35,390 nucleotides of DNA from Candidatus Kaiserbacteria bacterium (GCA_016217975.1 JACRFH010000065.1:1-35390); one strand, 5' to 3'. Positions 7,881 to 15,386 are shown, counted from the stretch's first letter. Translations and numbers: made by a program. Notes: generated by a model from the sequence alone, not told the origin.

Positions 7881-8525
7881 TTATAAGTCGAGCACAGGCC
7901 ATCCAGTATATATCCACCCCTTGCCTCGGCGATTCTCTATCCATTTTTTGCCACCCGATATATTCGATAACTTCTCATTTAACCTACCTACGGTCGAATT
8001 AACCGTTCCGTGGTTAGGTAGCTGCTCTTTGATTATGTTATGGGGAACAACGGTTCCTTTGTGGGAGATAAATAGGCTGAACACCTTCCACTGTTGAGGA
8101 GTGAGATACTCTTCGAATGTACCGCACGTCACACGTCTAACGCCAGGAAACAGCAAAAAGGGTCCCGTTTTTATAGGTTCTCCCTGATCGACGATTGTCT
8201 CCCTCTTGCGGTCCATATTCTTGTCTGATCTGACAGCACGCAAACTTCGCGCATGCAAACCTGCACGACCATGCGATGCGACAAGTTTTTCCCAAGTTGC
8301 ATATTCTTCTGGAGAAAGCCGATATCGTTCGAAGGCTTCGTCCCGACTTATAAGATTAGTATTGACGGCAGATACGACATTTGCTTTATCCTCCGATCGC
8401 CAAAAATACTTATCTTGAGAGACGCCTGGAGCCCAAGTGGCGGGGGGAAGATCCTCAAGAGTCAACACTGTTCCATCACTCTTCCTCGGGATCTTATTTT
8501 TACCTTTCTCGGCCTGCTCGTTCAT
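7881..8525 (-). CDS. SciP-like (DUF1153) / winged-helix fusion regulator
   Basis: A protein of 214 residues with two recognisable halves. Residues about 16-98 resemble the Caulobacter CtrA inhibitor SciP (DUF1153 helix-turn-helix): DGTVLTLEDLPP, then VVSAVNTNLISRDEAFERYRL and EEYATWEKLVASHGRAGL. Residues about 145-210 look like an OmpR/PhoB-type winged helix (LTPQQWKVFSLFISHKGTVV, then IENRRGKGWIYTGW). No phospho-receiver domain is present. A DNA-binding transcription factor is therefore likely, but its targets are unknown. The base composition looks more AT-rich than the flanking enzyme genes. Its stop overlaps the -10 box of the malic enzyme gene. The domain assignments rest on remembered family consensus. 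Confidence 0.75.
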   Translation of the reverse strand: MNEQAEKGKNKIPRKSDGTVLTLEDLPPATWAPGVSQDKYFWRSEDKANVVSAVNTNLISRDEAFERYRLSPEEYATWEKLVASHGRAGLHARSLRAVRSDKNMDRKRETIVDQGEPIKTGPFLLFPGVRRVTCGTFEEYLTPQQWKVFSLFISHKGTVVPHNIIKEQLPNHGTVNSTVGRLNEKLSNISGGKKWIENRRGKGWIYTGWPVLDL

Positions 8526-8556
8526 ACCTATTGGTAGGACAAACGTAACACAAAGG

Positions 8557-9855
8557 TCATTCTCGCACTATCTCACCTTCGGAGTAGCGGATCTTCCCGC
8601 CGACGATGGTGTAGACCGCTTTGCCGGTGAGCTTCTTGCCGATGAAGGGTGAGTTCTTGCCCTTTGAAAAGAATTTCTTGGCATCGACGATCCATTCCTT
8701 ATCGGTATCAAATATCGCGATGTCGGCGTCGGCCCCTACGGAGAGATGGCCCTTGTCGACGCCGATGATCTTTGCGGGAGCTATCGTCATCTTTTCTATT
8801 CCCTTCGAGAAGTCGATGTGTTTCTTTTTCACCAAGTAGGTATTCATGACCGCAAAGCTTGTTTCAAGTCCCACGAATCCGAATGCCGCGTCTTGAAATG
8901 CTTTTATCTTGTCCGGCTCGATGTGCGGCGCGTGATCGGTCGTGAAGCAATCCACCGTGTCGTCCTTGATGCCTTCAATGATCGCATCGATGTGGTCTTG
9001 TGAGCGAAGTGGTGGATACATTTTCGCATTGGTGTTGTAGCCCATGCATTCCTCGTCGGTGAGCGCGAAATGCTGGACCGAGACTTCAGCCGATATGTTT
9101 TTGGCTCCACGCTTTTTTGCTGCGCGAATTTCGCGCATAGCCCCCGCGGTCGAATTATGGAGGAGATGTAATCGCGCGCCAGTCTCTTCTGCAAGCAAGA
9201 TATTTTTGTAGACCGCAAGGTCTTCGGTTCCGGCAGAGATTCCCGGAAGGCCGAGCTGGGTCGAGACCCAGCCTTCGTGCATGACGCCGCCTTCGGTGAG
9301 CTCTTCCGTCTCGCAGTGACTCATGAGGAGCATGTCGCAGGTGCGCGCGTATTCCATCGCGCGCTTCAAAACCCCTTCGTGCTGCACATCCACGCCATCA
9401 TCCGTAATTGCAATCGCGCCAGAATTCTTGAGTTCGTTTATTTCACTAAGCATCGCGCCATTTTCACCCTTGGTGATGGAGCCTGCCGGATAGATGTTGA
9501 TGAGATCAAGCTCCCGAGCGCGCTTGAGAATAAATTCGATCACCGTTTGATTGTCGGCAATCGGTGTCGTGTTGGGCATCGTCACTACGCTAGTGACTCC
9601 TCCGGCAAGCGCGGCCATACTTCCCGTCTCAAGCGTTTCCTTATCTTCCCTTCCCGGCTCTCTGAAGTGCACTTGGATATCTATGAGGCCCGGTGTGACG
9701 ACGAGCCCGCTTGCATCAATTGTCTTGTCCGCTTTTTCTTTTAGATTTTTCCCAATCTTTGCGATCTTCCCATTTTCAACAAACACATCCATCACTCCAT
9801 CGACGTCATTTTTCGGGTCTACCACTCGTCCGTTTTTTATCAAAAGTGTAGTCAT
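8557..9855 (-). CDS. pyrC: Dihydroorotase, class I type
   Basis: Cyclises N-carbamoyl-aspartate to dihydroorotate, the third step of pyrimidine synthesis. It has 432 residues, as expected for class I. Visible are VVTPGLIDIQVHFREPG (about 51-67), TMPNTTP (about 94-100), the MSHCET and LHLLHNSTA histidine motifs, and TDHAPH with the catalytic aspartate. The metal motif usually written HxH reads QVH here. A Q at this place is known to me from some bacterial dihydroorotases, so activity is not excluded, but the metal site may differ. It follows pyrB in the same direction, separated by a 132-nt inverted-repeat element that ends at this start codon. No other pyrimidine genes are in the window. Confidence 0.93.
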   Translation of the reverse strand: MTTLLIKNGRVVDPKNDVDGVMDVFVENGKIAKIGKNLKEKADKTIDASGLVVTPGLIDIQVHFREPGREDKETLETGSMAALAGGVTSVVTMPNTTPIADNQTVIEFILKRARELDLINIYPAGSITKGENGAMLSEINELKNSGAIAITDDGVDVQHEGVLKRAMEYARTCDMLLMSHCETEELTEGGVMHEGWVSTQLGLPGISAGTEDLAVYKNILLAEETGARLHLLHNSTAGAMREIRAAKKRGAKNISAEVSVQHFALTDEECMGYNTNAKMYPPLRSQDHIDAIIEGIKDDTVDCFTTDHAPHIEPDKIKAFQDAAFGFVGLETSFAVMNTYLVKKKHIDFSKGIEKMTIAPAKIIGVDKGHLSVGADADIAIFDTDKEWIVDAKKFFSKGKNSPFIGKKLTGKAVYTIVGGKIRYSEGEIVRE

Positions 9856-9856
9856 A

Positions 9857-9988
9857 CCCGGTTAGTACAATTTCGAATAATTTCTTGTGTGGCAATAACA
9901 GCTGTCGCACGAATAACCACTTCAGTTGTTGTTCTAGATTTGGTTTGGTTTGTGTTCATAGTGAGCCATTCGAAATTGTCCTACCGGG
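9857..9988. repeat. 132-nt inverted-repeat intergenic element, copy 1 (pyrB-pyrC)
   Basis: The arms are CCCGGT-TAGT-ACAATTTCGAAT (9857-9878) and its near complement at 9968-9988. The element fills the gap from a few bases after the pyrB stop to the pyrC ATG. A second element with the same ends is at 17529-17662. The last five bases of the arms differ between copies (CGAAT against GGCAT), but each copy stays self-complementary. TACTAA lies 6 nt before the pyrC ATG and could act as a -10. Confidence 0.75.
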
Positions 9989-9993
9989 CATAG

Positions 9994-11046
9994 TCATTTG
10001 CGGACAAACTCTTTAGTCTTTCCGTCGATGCGGTCGCACAGAAGCCACAAGAGCGCCTTACGGACCGCCATGCCATTTTCTACCTGGCGCAAGATGTGCG
10101 ACTGCTCATCTACGGCGGCGAGCGCGGAGTGCACGTCGATATCGCGGATGACTGGTCCTGGGTGCATAAGAATTGCGTCCTTGCTCGCCAAGTCGAGGCG
10201 TTTGCGCGAGATTCCGAACATCTTGGAATATTCGCGCAGCGATGGAATGAAGCCGTTGGCCCCGCGCTCACTCTGCACTCGCAGTGCGTAGACGACATCA
10301 GCGCCTTTTCCGCCAGAGGCGGATCCTCCTCCGGAGGACAGCGCCTCTTCAATGTTTACAAATGTTTTTACGCCAAACTTCTCGACTTCTTTCGGCAAGA
10401 GCGTGAGTGGTGCCGCGACGCGGATCTCGGCTTTAAGCATTTTGAGGAGTCGCACGAGCGAGCCAAAGACGCGTGAGTGCGTGATGTCGCCGACGATCGT
10501 CACTGTCTTCCCTTTCATATCCTTGGATCCGAAATGATCGAGCATGGTGAGGCCGTCGAGAAGCGCTTGCGTGGGATGTTCGTGCCACCCGTCGCCCGCA
10601 TTCACGATCGATGCCTGCGTGTGCCGCGCCGCCATCTCGGGCACGCCGGATTCTTTGGAGCGGATCACGATTACTTTTACGTTGTATGCGTCGATGGTCT
10701 CGATCGTGTCGAGATAACTCTCGCCTTTTTGGAGCGAGCTGTTGGCCGAAACTCCCGCGGTATCCATCGAGAGCTGCTTGGCAGCGAGGTCGAAGCTTGA
10801 GCTCGTGCGAGTCGACGGTTCGAAGAAGGCGTTGACCTGCGAGTAGCCTTTGTTGAACGAAAATTTATAGGTGCGGTAGTCGCGGAATCTTCGTGCGACA
10901 TCGTAGATGAGCTCCAAATCCTTCTGCGTTACCTGATCAATCGAGACGAGATCTTGGAAAGAGAGGTCGCGATTTTTCCGAAAAGAATTGAGATCCTCTT
11001 CGGCTTCAGAAGGCGGTTTCCTTCGTAGCGCGATATCAGCAGTCAT
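9994..11046 (-). CDS. pyrB: Aspartate carbamoyltransferase catalytic subunit
   Basis: Transfers the carbamoyl group from carbamoyl phosphate to aspartate, the committing pyrimidine step. Residues about 73-82 hold the carbamoyl phosphate motif FEPSTRTSSSF, followed by the catalytic loop SLQKGES, HPTQALLD (about 157-164), a VGDITHSR stretch, and HPGPVIRD (about 295-302). At 350 residues it is about 40 longer than usual. About 10 of the extra residues, SSGGGSASGG near 233-242, come from a palindromic element shared with recG. No regulatory subunit gene (pyrI) is nearby. A good promoter stands 9 nt before the ATG, downstream of a terminator-like hairpin, so the pyrBC unit appears independent of the small gene upstream. 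Confidence 0.95.
   Translation of the reverse strand: MTADIALRRKPPSEAEEDLNSFRKNRDLSFQDLVSIDQVTQKDLELIYDVARRFRDYRTYKFSFNKGYSQVNAFFEPSTRTSSSFDLAAKQLSMDTAGVSANSSLQKGESYLDTIETIDAYNVKVIVIRSKESGVPEMAARHTQASIVNAGDGWHEHPTQALLDGLTMLDHFGSKDMKGKTVTIVGDITHSRVFGSLVRLLKMLKAEIRVAAPLTLLPKEVEKFGVKTFVNIEEALSSGGGSASGGKGADVVYALRVQSERGANGFIPSLREYSKMFGISRKRLDLASKDAILMHPGPVIRDIDVHSALAAVDEQSHILRQVENGMAVRKALLWLLCDRIDGKTKEFVRK
10309..10338 (-). repeat. Double-palindrome element encoding a Gly/Ser linker, copy 2 (in pyrB)
   Basis: On the coding strand it reads TCCTCCGGAGGA, GGATCC, TCCGCCTCTGGCGGA (overlapping), with two mismatches to the recG copy in 30 bases. The pyrB frame gives SSGGGSASGG, the same frame as in recG. 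It falls in the loop between VNIEEAL and GADVVYALR, a surface stretch in the aspartate domain. Confidence 0.75.
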
Positions 11047-11055
11047 TAAAAGAGA

Positions 11056-11083
11056 AGTATAGCATGTATCCCCAAAAAAGCAA
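11056..11083 (-). promoter_or_regulatory. Promoter of pyrB-pyrC
   Basis: The minus strand reads TTGCTT, 16 nt, TATACT, then 9 nt to the pyrB ATG. The 5' leader would be only a few nucleotides long. The -35 overlaps the U-run of the preceding terminator-like hairpin. Confidence 0.55.
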
Positions 11084-11118
11084 GTTTGAGGCCGGGCAAC
11101 GGTGAGCCGCCCGGCCTC
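11074..11118 (-). terminator. Intrinsic terminator-like hairpin of the 53-codon gene
   Basis: GAGGCCGGGC and GCCCGGCCTC form a perfect 10-bp stem with an 11-nt loop (11088-11118). On the minus strand it is followed by CAAACTTGC and six T. It lies 9 nt after the stop of the small gene and ahead of the pyrB promoter. Confidence 0.55.
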
Positions 11119-11127
11119 GCGCGCAAT

Positions 11128-11289
11128 TCACTTCTTCTCGGCTGGTTCGGGCTTAGCGACCACCTTCCGGAACTTTCGGGGAATTGCCCCGGTGTTCCGC
11201 AAGAGTCGCCTCGCCTGGGCGGAATTAGTATGTTCCGCCTGTTTCCTGACGAGATCGATGAGCTTGCGCGGTCCGCTTGGATTTGACAC
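11128..11289 (-). CDS. Small basic protein of unknown function
   Basis: I do not recognise this gene. The frame starting with GTG at 11289 gives 53 residues, rich in Arg and Lys, with a predicted helix KLIDLVRKQAEHTNSAQARRLL and a Pro/Lys tail. A strong GAGGAG lies 8 nt before the GTG, and a stem-loop terminator follows the stop. This makes it a complete small transcription unit in a stretch otherwise dominated by leaderless genes. The composition suggests a nucleic-acid or ribosome-associated role, but nothing specific supports that. A longer frame from 11355 exists but would ignore the Shine-Dalgarno sequence. Confidence 0.5.
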   Translation of the reverse strand: MSNPSGPRKLIDLVRKQAEHTNSAQARRLLRNTGAIPRKFRKVVAKPEPAEKK

Positions 11290-11351
11290 CTTTCGGTCTC
11301 CTCTATCACGAACGCAAGTCCAACCTATCACCGAAAACTCATGCTTGCGAA

Positions 11352-11480
11352 TCACGCCAGCGGCTGGTGCTCGATGTCTTCCTTTTTCTTGGGAGTCACG
11401 CCATTTGCGATGAGGATCTTCTCGAATTCGTCGCGTTCTATTGTTTCGACTTCGACAAGCGCTTTAGCAGCCTGTCCCAT
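11352..11480 (-). pseudogene. Detached duplicate of the ftsH 3' end
   Basis: Positions 11352-11468 encode the last 38 residues of FtsH plus its stop ([20 protein letters not shown]... HQPLA). Compared with the intact gene (12890-13006) there are 10 base differences in 117, and all are synonymous third-position changes. The frame opens with its own ATG at 11480 (MGQAAKALVE), overlapping the parE stop as TAATG, so a 42-residue peptide could be made by reinitiation. The lack of amino-acid changes shows that the copy diverged while still coding. It is best read as the original or donor ftsH tail at the far side of an inserted island. Confidence 0.85.
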
Positions 11481-11776
11481 TATAACTCCCTCGGTCTTGG
11501 AGGCATCCGCGAGGAATGACGAACATGAACGACGACGATCGTTTCCTTCTCCACCGTGAAATATACAAGGTACGGATATGAGGAAACGGGCATGACACGG
11601 ACCCGTTCGTTGCTCGTCTCAAGTCCGTAGCCTGGAAATTCTCCGATAGCAGTGACGCATCGTTCGATGGCACGCCGCACGCTCTCCGCCCCTTGCGGGC
11701 TTTCCTTGATGAGATAGTTTCGAATATCCGTGAGATCGCGCACGGCACGCGGGCTCAACCGCGTCTTCAATGCCAT
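11480..11776 (-). CDS. ParE/RelE-family toxin
   Basis: 98 residues with the ParE pattern: LSPRAVRDLTDIRNYLIKES (about 7-26), a helix with ESVRRAIERCVTAIGEFPGYG (about 31-51), then the beta-strand core VRVMPVSSYPYLVYFTVEKETIVVVHVRHSSR (about 59-90). ParE toxins poison DNA gyrase and RelE toxins cleave mRNA; which of these applies is not clear. The C-terminus MPPRPREL is longer than the usual arginine-ending tail. It overlaps the upstream antitoxin-like gene by 10 nt, the standard order for ParD-ParE modules. The pair lies inside the island bounded by the two ftsH 3' ends. Confidence 0.85.
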   Translation of the reverse strand: MALKTRLSPRAVRDLTDIRNYLIKESPQGAESVRRAIERCVTAIGEFPGYGLETSNERVRVMPVSSYPYLVYFTVEKETIVVVHVRHSSRMPPRPREL

Positions 11777-11997
11777 GGCTTGCGCAAGACTGCATCCACC
11801 TCCTTTTCCGACGCAAATTCGCCCCGATCAGCTTGCGCTAATCCTTCTTCCACGGCCGCGTTTTCCTCGGGCGAAAGCTGGTAGACACCACCGTGTCGTG
11901 CCCCAATCTCGTCGATCGTCTGTGCAAGTTCGTCGCGCGCCTTCTTGGAAAGAAGCGCGATACGCTCCGCAAGAACTGCCACGTCTTCCTCGGTCAT
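11767..11997 (-). CDS. ParD-like antitoxin
   Basis: 76 residues, acidic, mainly helical, overlapping the toxin start. The N-terminal half (EEDVAVLAERIALLSKKARDELAQTID) and the C-terminal LSPEENAAVEEGLAQADRGEFASEKEVDAVLRKPW fit the addiction-module antitoxins that bind ParE with a flexible tail. The DNA-binding ribbon-helix-helix is not obvious, so it may belong to the type lacking it. A TGCTATAGT extended -10 lies 7 nt before the ATG, giving the module its own leaderless promoter. Partner identity comes mainly from position and size. Confidence 0.75.
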   Translation of the reverse strand: MTEEDVAVLAERIALLSKKARDELAQTIDEIGARHGGVYQLSPEENAAVEEGLAQADRGEFASEKEVDAVLRKPWH

Positions 11998-12004
11998 GCC
12001 ATCT

Positions 12005-12013
12005 ACTATAGCA
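12005..12013 (-). promoter_or_regulatory. Extended -10 of the toxin-antitoxin module
   Basis: TGC followed by TATAGT on the minus strand, 7 nt before the antitoxin ATG. No convincing -35 is seen, as is usual for extended -10 promoters. Confidence 0.5.
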
Positions 12014-12135
12014 TAATCCTTTTCATTAAAACGGCGTATTGAGATGTCATCTCATTACATCTGTCGGCAAGAAGAATTTCGGGCGCGTCATCGTCGGCAA
12101 GCACTCTCTCGCCCTCCCCGCAATCGCGTAATAGC

Positions 12136-12771
12136 CTATTTGCCCAATGCTCGAATGCTATCTCTAAGTTTTGACAATGACTGTCGAATGGCTTCCATCG
12201 TTTGTATCTCTGACTCGATTTTCTTTAGAGTCTCGGCACGATCTTGAGAAAAACTTAGTTTATCAATTTCATATTCAATGTTTCGCGACGCACTCTTGGC
12301 GTTTGTGCCAGCCCGGTCAACTTCCACAAGATTTGCAGTTCGCGCACTACTGATATTATCCATTTCAACTCCTATCGCTGCAGCCTCATCACGTCTACCG
12401 CGCTCTGCGTATTGCTGGCGCAGATTCCTCTTTGGTGCTAGGAGTTTTTCATACGCTGGTCCGGAAATGGCTTCTATTTCTTTCGAGAGTGTATCAATTG
12501 CCGCGAGTTTCTCTTTTGCAATATTACGAATTTGGGCTTCACTTAGTTTGCTGACATCAACCTTTGATTCAGCGCCGCCAATCTGTACACCTAACTCTTT
12601 TAGGCGGTCAGTTGATTTTTTTATCGCGTCTTGATGCTTGGGAAGTTCTTTCAATAATTTTTCGGCTGCGCCCTTTAAGCCTTCCTGCGCATGTGCTTCG
12701 CCCGAAAGAGTAGTGGTCGACAGCACGAATGCGGCAAAGGCGATTCTCAATCCGTCCTGTAATCTGTTCAT
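12136..12771 (-). CDS. Secreted coiled-coil protein of unknown function
   Basis: I do not recognise a family. From MNRLQDGLRI (12771) the protein has 211 residues: a signal peptide (about 1-29, with a likely cut after GEAHA), then almost continuous helix with Lys, Glu, Leu and Ala heptads (KLLKELPKHQDAIKKSTDRLKEL; EIDKLSFSQDRAETLKKIESEI). An alternative ATG at 12810 adds 13 residues in front of the signal, which seems less likely. It is in the island between ftsH and the toxin-antitoxin pair, on the same strand. The DNA looks more AT-rich than ftsH. A periplasmic or surface scaffold is a guess from architecture only. Confidence 0.6.
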   Translation of the reverse strand: MNRLQDGLRIAFAAFVLSTTTLSGEAHAQEGLKGAAEKLLKELPKHQDAIKKSTDRLKELGVQIGGAESKVDVSKLSEAQIRNIAKEKLAAIDTLSKEIEAISGPAYEKLLAPKRNLRQQYAERGRRDEAAAIGVEMDNISSARTANLVEVDRAGTNAKSASRNIEYEIDKLSFSQDRAETLKKIESEIQTMEAIRQSLSKLRDSIRALGK

Positions 12772-12889
12772 TAACTGCTCACCTGCTCCACTAGCTTTTT
12801 CCAAGCCCATAATGTTTTATGGTTAAGTTCCTAATGCGTTGATCGTAGCACCGACAATCAAATACGCCAGACACTATTCAGGGTATATC

Positions 12890-13006
12890 TCAAGCCAGCG
12901 GCTGATGCTCGATGTCTTCTTTTTTCTTGGGAGTGACGCCGTTGGCGATGAGGATCTTCTCGAATTCGTCGCGCTCTATTGTTTCGACTTCCACAAGTGC
13001 TTTGGC
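12890..13006 (-). repeat. Direct repeat: 3' end of intact ftsH
   Basis: These 117 bp match 11352-11468 at 107 positions, in the same orientation, and bound a 1.42-kb island. Similarity stops abruptly at the stop codon on one side and at the Ala-Lys codons on the other. This is the arrangement expected for an element that integrates in the 3' end of a gene and restores it. Confidence 0.8.
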
Positions 13007-14824
13007 AATCGCCACAAATGCTTTCTTGTGCGTCGTGATCACATCTTCGGCTTTCTTATAACAAGAGTCGATTATCTGCTTCACCTCATGATCAATCTGC
13101 TTGGCCACTTCTTCCGACCGCTCGCCACCTTCCAGGCCATTACCAAACATCGCGCGGCCGCGTGATGCATCAAACGCCATCGGGCCCATCTTGTCACTCA
13201 TGCCGTAGAGCGTCACCATGTCGCGCGCGAGTGACGTGAGTACTTGCAAGTCATTCGATGCGCCCGTCGTGAGATCATCAAACATCATCTTCTCGGCAAT
13301 GTAGCCGCCAAGTGAGACCGCAATGTCGTCAAGAAATTCTTTTTTCGACTGCATGCGCTTGTCATCAAACGGAAGTTTGAGCGTGTACCCGGCAGCTCTG
13401 CCGCGTGAAATGATCGAGACTTTGTGTACCGGATCGGCATATGGAAGCACGCTTGATACGATCGCGTGTCCCGCTTCGTGGTATGCGGTGATTTCTTTCT
13501 CGCGCCTATTGAGTACGTGTGAGGTGCGTTCGGGCCCAAGCATGACTTTCTCGATCGATCTGATGAGATCGAACTGCGTGAGCTCTTTCCTATCTTCGCG
13601 CGCGGCAAGAATCGCCGCTTCGTTCATAAGGTTGGCCAAGTCTGCTCCGCTAAATCCAGGCGTGCGTTCTGCGATGACGAACAATTTCACGTCGGGGCCA
13701 AGCGGCTTCTGGCGCGCATGCGTCGTTAAAATATCTTCGCGGTCTTTCCTATCCGGTAGATCAATCGTCACGCGCCTATCAAATCTGCCCGGGCGCAAGA
13801 GCGCAGGATCCAAGACATCCGGCCTGTTCGTTGCCGCCATCACGATCACTTTTTCATTGGGCTCGAAACCATCCATTTCGACGAGAATCTGATTCAAGGT
13901 CTGCTCACGCTCATCGTTGCCACCGCCGACCCCCGTGCCACGAATACGCCCCACCGCATCGATCTCGTCGACGAAAATAATTGCAGGCGCAGCTTTTTTG
14001 GCAGTCTGGAAAAGATCGCGCACGCGCGATGCGCCGACGCCTACAAACATTTCCACAAATTCTGATCCCGAGATCGAGAAAAATGGCACACCAGCCTCGC
14101 CTGCTACAGCTCTTGCAAGTAGCGTTTTTCCGGTTCCCGGTGCCCCCATCAATAAAACGCCCTTGGGAATTCGCGCACCGATCTGAATAAATTTCTTTGG
14201 ATTTTTCAAAAAGTCGACGATTTCCGTGAGTTCCACTTTCGCCTCCTTCGCACCTGCGACATCTTTAAACGTCACGCGCTGCACTTCGTCTTCGGGCGAT
14301 ATCAAACGCGCGAGAGATCTCCCAAACGTAAATGCCTGCATGCCTCCGCCTCCGCGAAGCTGCCGCGAGAGATACCAGATGACACCAAAAAGAAGTAGTG
14401 CTGGCACAAGTATCGGCACAAGCGTGAGGAACCAAAATCTGATGCCGCCTTCGTCCTTGATATCGATCGCGACAGCCCCAAGCTTTTCCGGCGAAACCTG
14501 AAAGCCGGAGAGTGTCTGCGTGAGCGACGCCTCACTTTCTTTGCGCGAAGTCTTTGTCGTCTTGTCAGAGTAGGTAGCGGTGAGCGAATCGCCTTCGATT
14601 GTAATAGCCGTAATCTTCCCTGCATCGATGTCAGTTGCGATCTGCGAAAGCGGCACTTCCTCACTTTTATTCGTCACATAATCGCGCACGAGCGAGTAGC
14701 CGGCAGAAAGCGCGAGGAATACCACAAGGGCTAGGCCCAGCTGCATCCAGATATTTGGACCCTCCCCTTTTGGGGGCGAGACGTTTTTGCCCTTCTTGGG
14801 CTTGTCTTTGTTGGAAGACGGCAT
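12890..14824 (-). CDS. ftsH: ATP-dependent zinc metalloprotease FtsH
   Basis: Membrane-anchored AAA+ protease that degrades misfolded membrane proteins and, in other bacteria, some tmRNA-tagged products. Visible are two transmembrane helices (about residues 26-45 and 130-155) around a periplasmic domain, Walker A GAPGTGKT (near 225), Walker B IIFVDEID (near 283), the second region of homology with [21 protein letters not shown], and the zinc site HEAGH (near 448). I chose MPSSNK (14824), giving 644 residues, because TATAAT stands 9 nt before it; the ATG 18 nt upstream would overlap this box. Its last 38 codons are duplicated at 11352-11468, so the present C-terminus may have been brought in by an inserted element. 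Confidence 0.97.
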   Translation of the reverse strand: MPSSNKDKPKKGKNVSPPKGEGPNIWMQLGLALVVFLALSAGYSLVRDYVTNKSEEVPLSQIATDIDAGKITAITIEGDSLTATYSDKTTKTSRKESEASLTQTLSGFQVSPEKLGAVAIDIKDEGGIRFWFLTLVPILVPALLLFGVIWYLSRQLRGGGGMQAFTFGRSLARLISPEDEVQRVTFKDVAGAKEAKVELTEIVDFLKNPKKFIQIGARIPKGVLLMGAPGTGKTLLARAVAGEAGVPFFSISGSEFVEMFVGVGASRVRDLFQTAKKAAPAIIFVDEIDAVGRIRGTGVGGGNDEREQTLNQILVEMDGFEPNEKVIVMAATNRPDVLDPALLRPGRFDRRVTIDLPDRKDREDILTTHARQKPLGPDVKLFVIAERTPGFSGADLANLMNEAAILAAREDRKELTQFDLIRSIEKVMLGPERTSHVLNRREKEITAYHEAGHAIVSSVLPYADPVHKVSIISRGRAAGYTLKLPFDDKRMQSKKEFLDDIAVSLGGYIAEKMMFDDLTTGASNDLQVLTSLARDMVTLYGMSDKMGPMAFDASRGRAMFGNGLEGGERSEEVAKQIDHEVKQIIDSCYKKAEDVITTHKKAFVAIAKALVEVETIERDEFEKILIANGVTPKKKEDIEHQPLA

Positions 14825-14833
14825 GATAGACGC

Positions 14834-14839
14834 ATTATA
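14834..14839 (-). promoter_or_regulatory. -10 hexamer of ftsH
   Basis: A perfect TATAAT, preceded by TG, lies 9 nt before the MPSSN start codon. The leader would be 2-4 nt. It sits beside a repeat region that separates ftsH from the divergent smpB. Confidence 0.55.
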
Positions 14840-14845
14840 CATAAT

Positions 14846-14945
14846 TAGCTCGCAGCTTCTAGTAACTAGCTTTTAGCCTCTAGCAAATCCGATTCTTTTA
14901 CTTTTCTAGAAGCTAGCACCTAGAAGCTAGAAGCTATATGCTAGT
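14846..14945. repeat. TAGAAGC-type short repeats between ftsH and smpB
   Basis: The divergent spacer is built from CTAG-containing units. On the left, AGCTTCTAG, ACTAGCTTTTAG and CTCTAGC are in one orientation. On the right, TCTAGAAGCTAG, CCTAGAAGCTAG, AAGCTA and GCTAG are in the other. The two halves can pair into a long imperfect hairpin with an AT-rich loop near 14890-14910. It spans the only promoter space for smpB. Confidence 0.6.
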
Positions 14946-14948
14946 GGG

Positions 14949-15386
14949 ATGTCGCTCATAGAAAACGCAAAAGTAACGTTTGACTACGACCTACTCGAGA
15001 CGATGGAGGCGGGTTTGGAGTTGTTTGGATTTGAGGTGAAGTCTCTGCGGGCAAAGCTGGGCTCGCTCAAGGGCGCACGCGTGGTCGCCCGAGGTGGCGA
15101 GGCGTATCTGGTAGGGGCCACAATCCCCGCCTGGCAGAAAGCCAACGCCCCCAAAAGCTTTGATCCAGAGCGCACCCGGCGGCTCTTGCTCAAAAAGCAG
15201 GAAATTGCGCATATTTCAAGCGCTGAAGGCCAGGCTGGATTGACAATAGTGCCACTTTCGGTGTACAATTCCGGACGAAATCTGAAGCTCTCCATCGCGG
15301 TGGCCCGCGGAAAGAAAAAACAAGATAAGCGTCTATCTATACGGGCCCGCGAAGAGAAGCGGCGACTAAAACGTCTTACAATGTAA
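14949..15386 (+). CDS. smpB: SsrA-binding protein SmpB
   Basis: SmpB brings tmRNA to stalled ribosomes. The 145 residues show the usual beta-barrel signatures: NAKVTFDYDLLETMEAGLEL, GFEVKSLRAKLGSLKGARV, then a basic C-terminal tail (KKKQDKRLSIRAREEKRRLKRL) that enters the ribosomal mRNA channel. Its last codons CTA AAA CGT CTT ACA ATG TAA lie inside a two-hairpin palindromic element, so the extreme C-terminus (LKRLTM) was written by the repeat. The start is 8 nt after the TATATG of the repeat region; no Shine-Dalgarno is seen. The tmRNA gene is 0.7 kb downstream on the same strand. Confidence 0.95.
   Translation: MSLIENAKVTFDYDLLETMEAGLELFGFEVKSLRAKLGSLKGARVVARGGEAYLVGATIPAWQKANAPKSFDPERTRRLLLKKQEIAHISSAEGQAGLTIVPLSVYNSGRNLKLSIAVARGKKKQDKRLSIRAREEKRRLKRLTM

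Noticed and set aside
11046-11309. An 87-codon minus-strand frame over the pyrB promoter
   Set aside because: It runs through the terminator hairpin and both promoter boxes and has random composition; the 53-codon frame beside it has a Shine-Dalgarno sequence.
14846-14945. A CRISPR array
   Set aside because: The repeats are short, inverted and without spacers of constant length; no cas gene is in the window.
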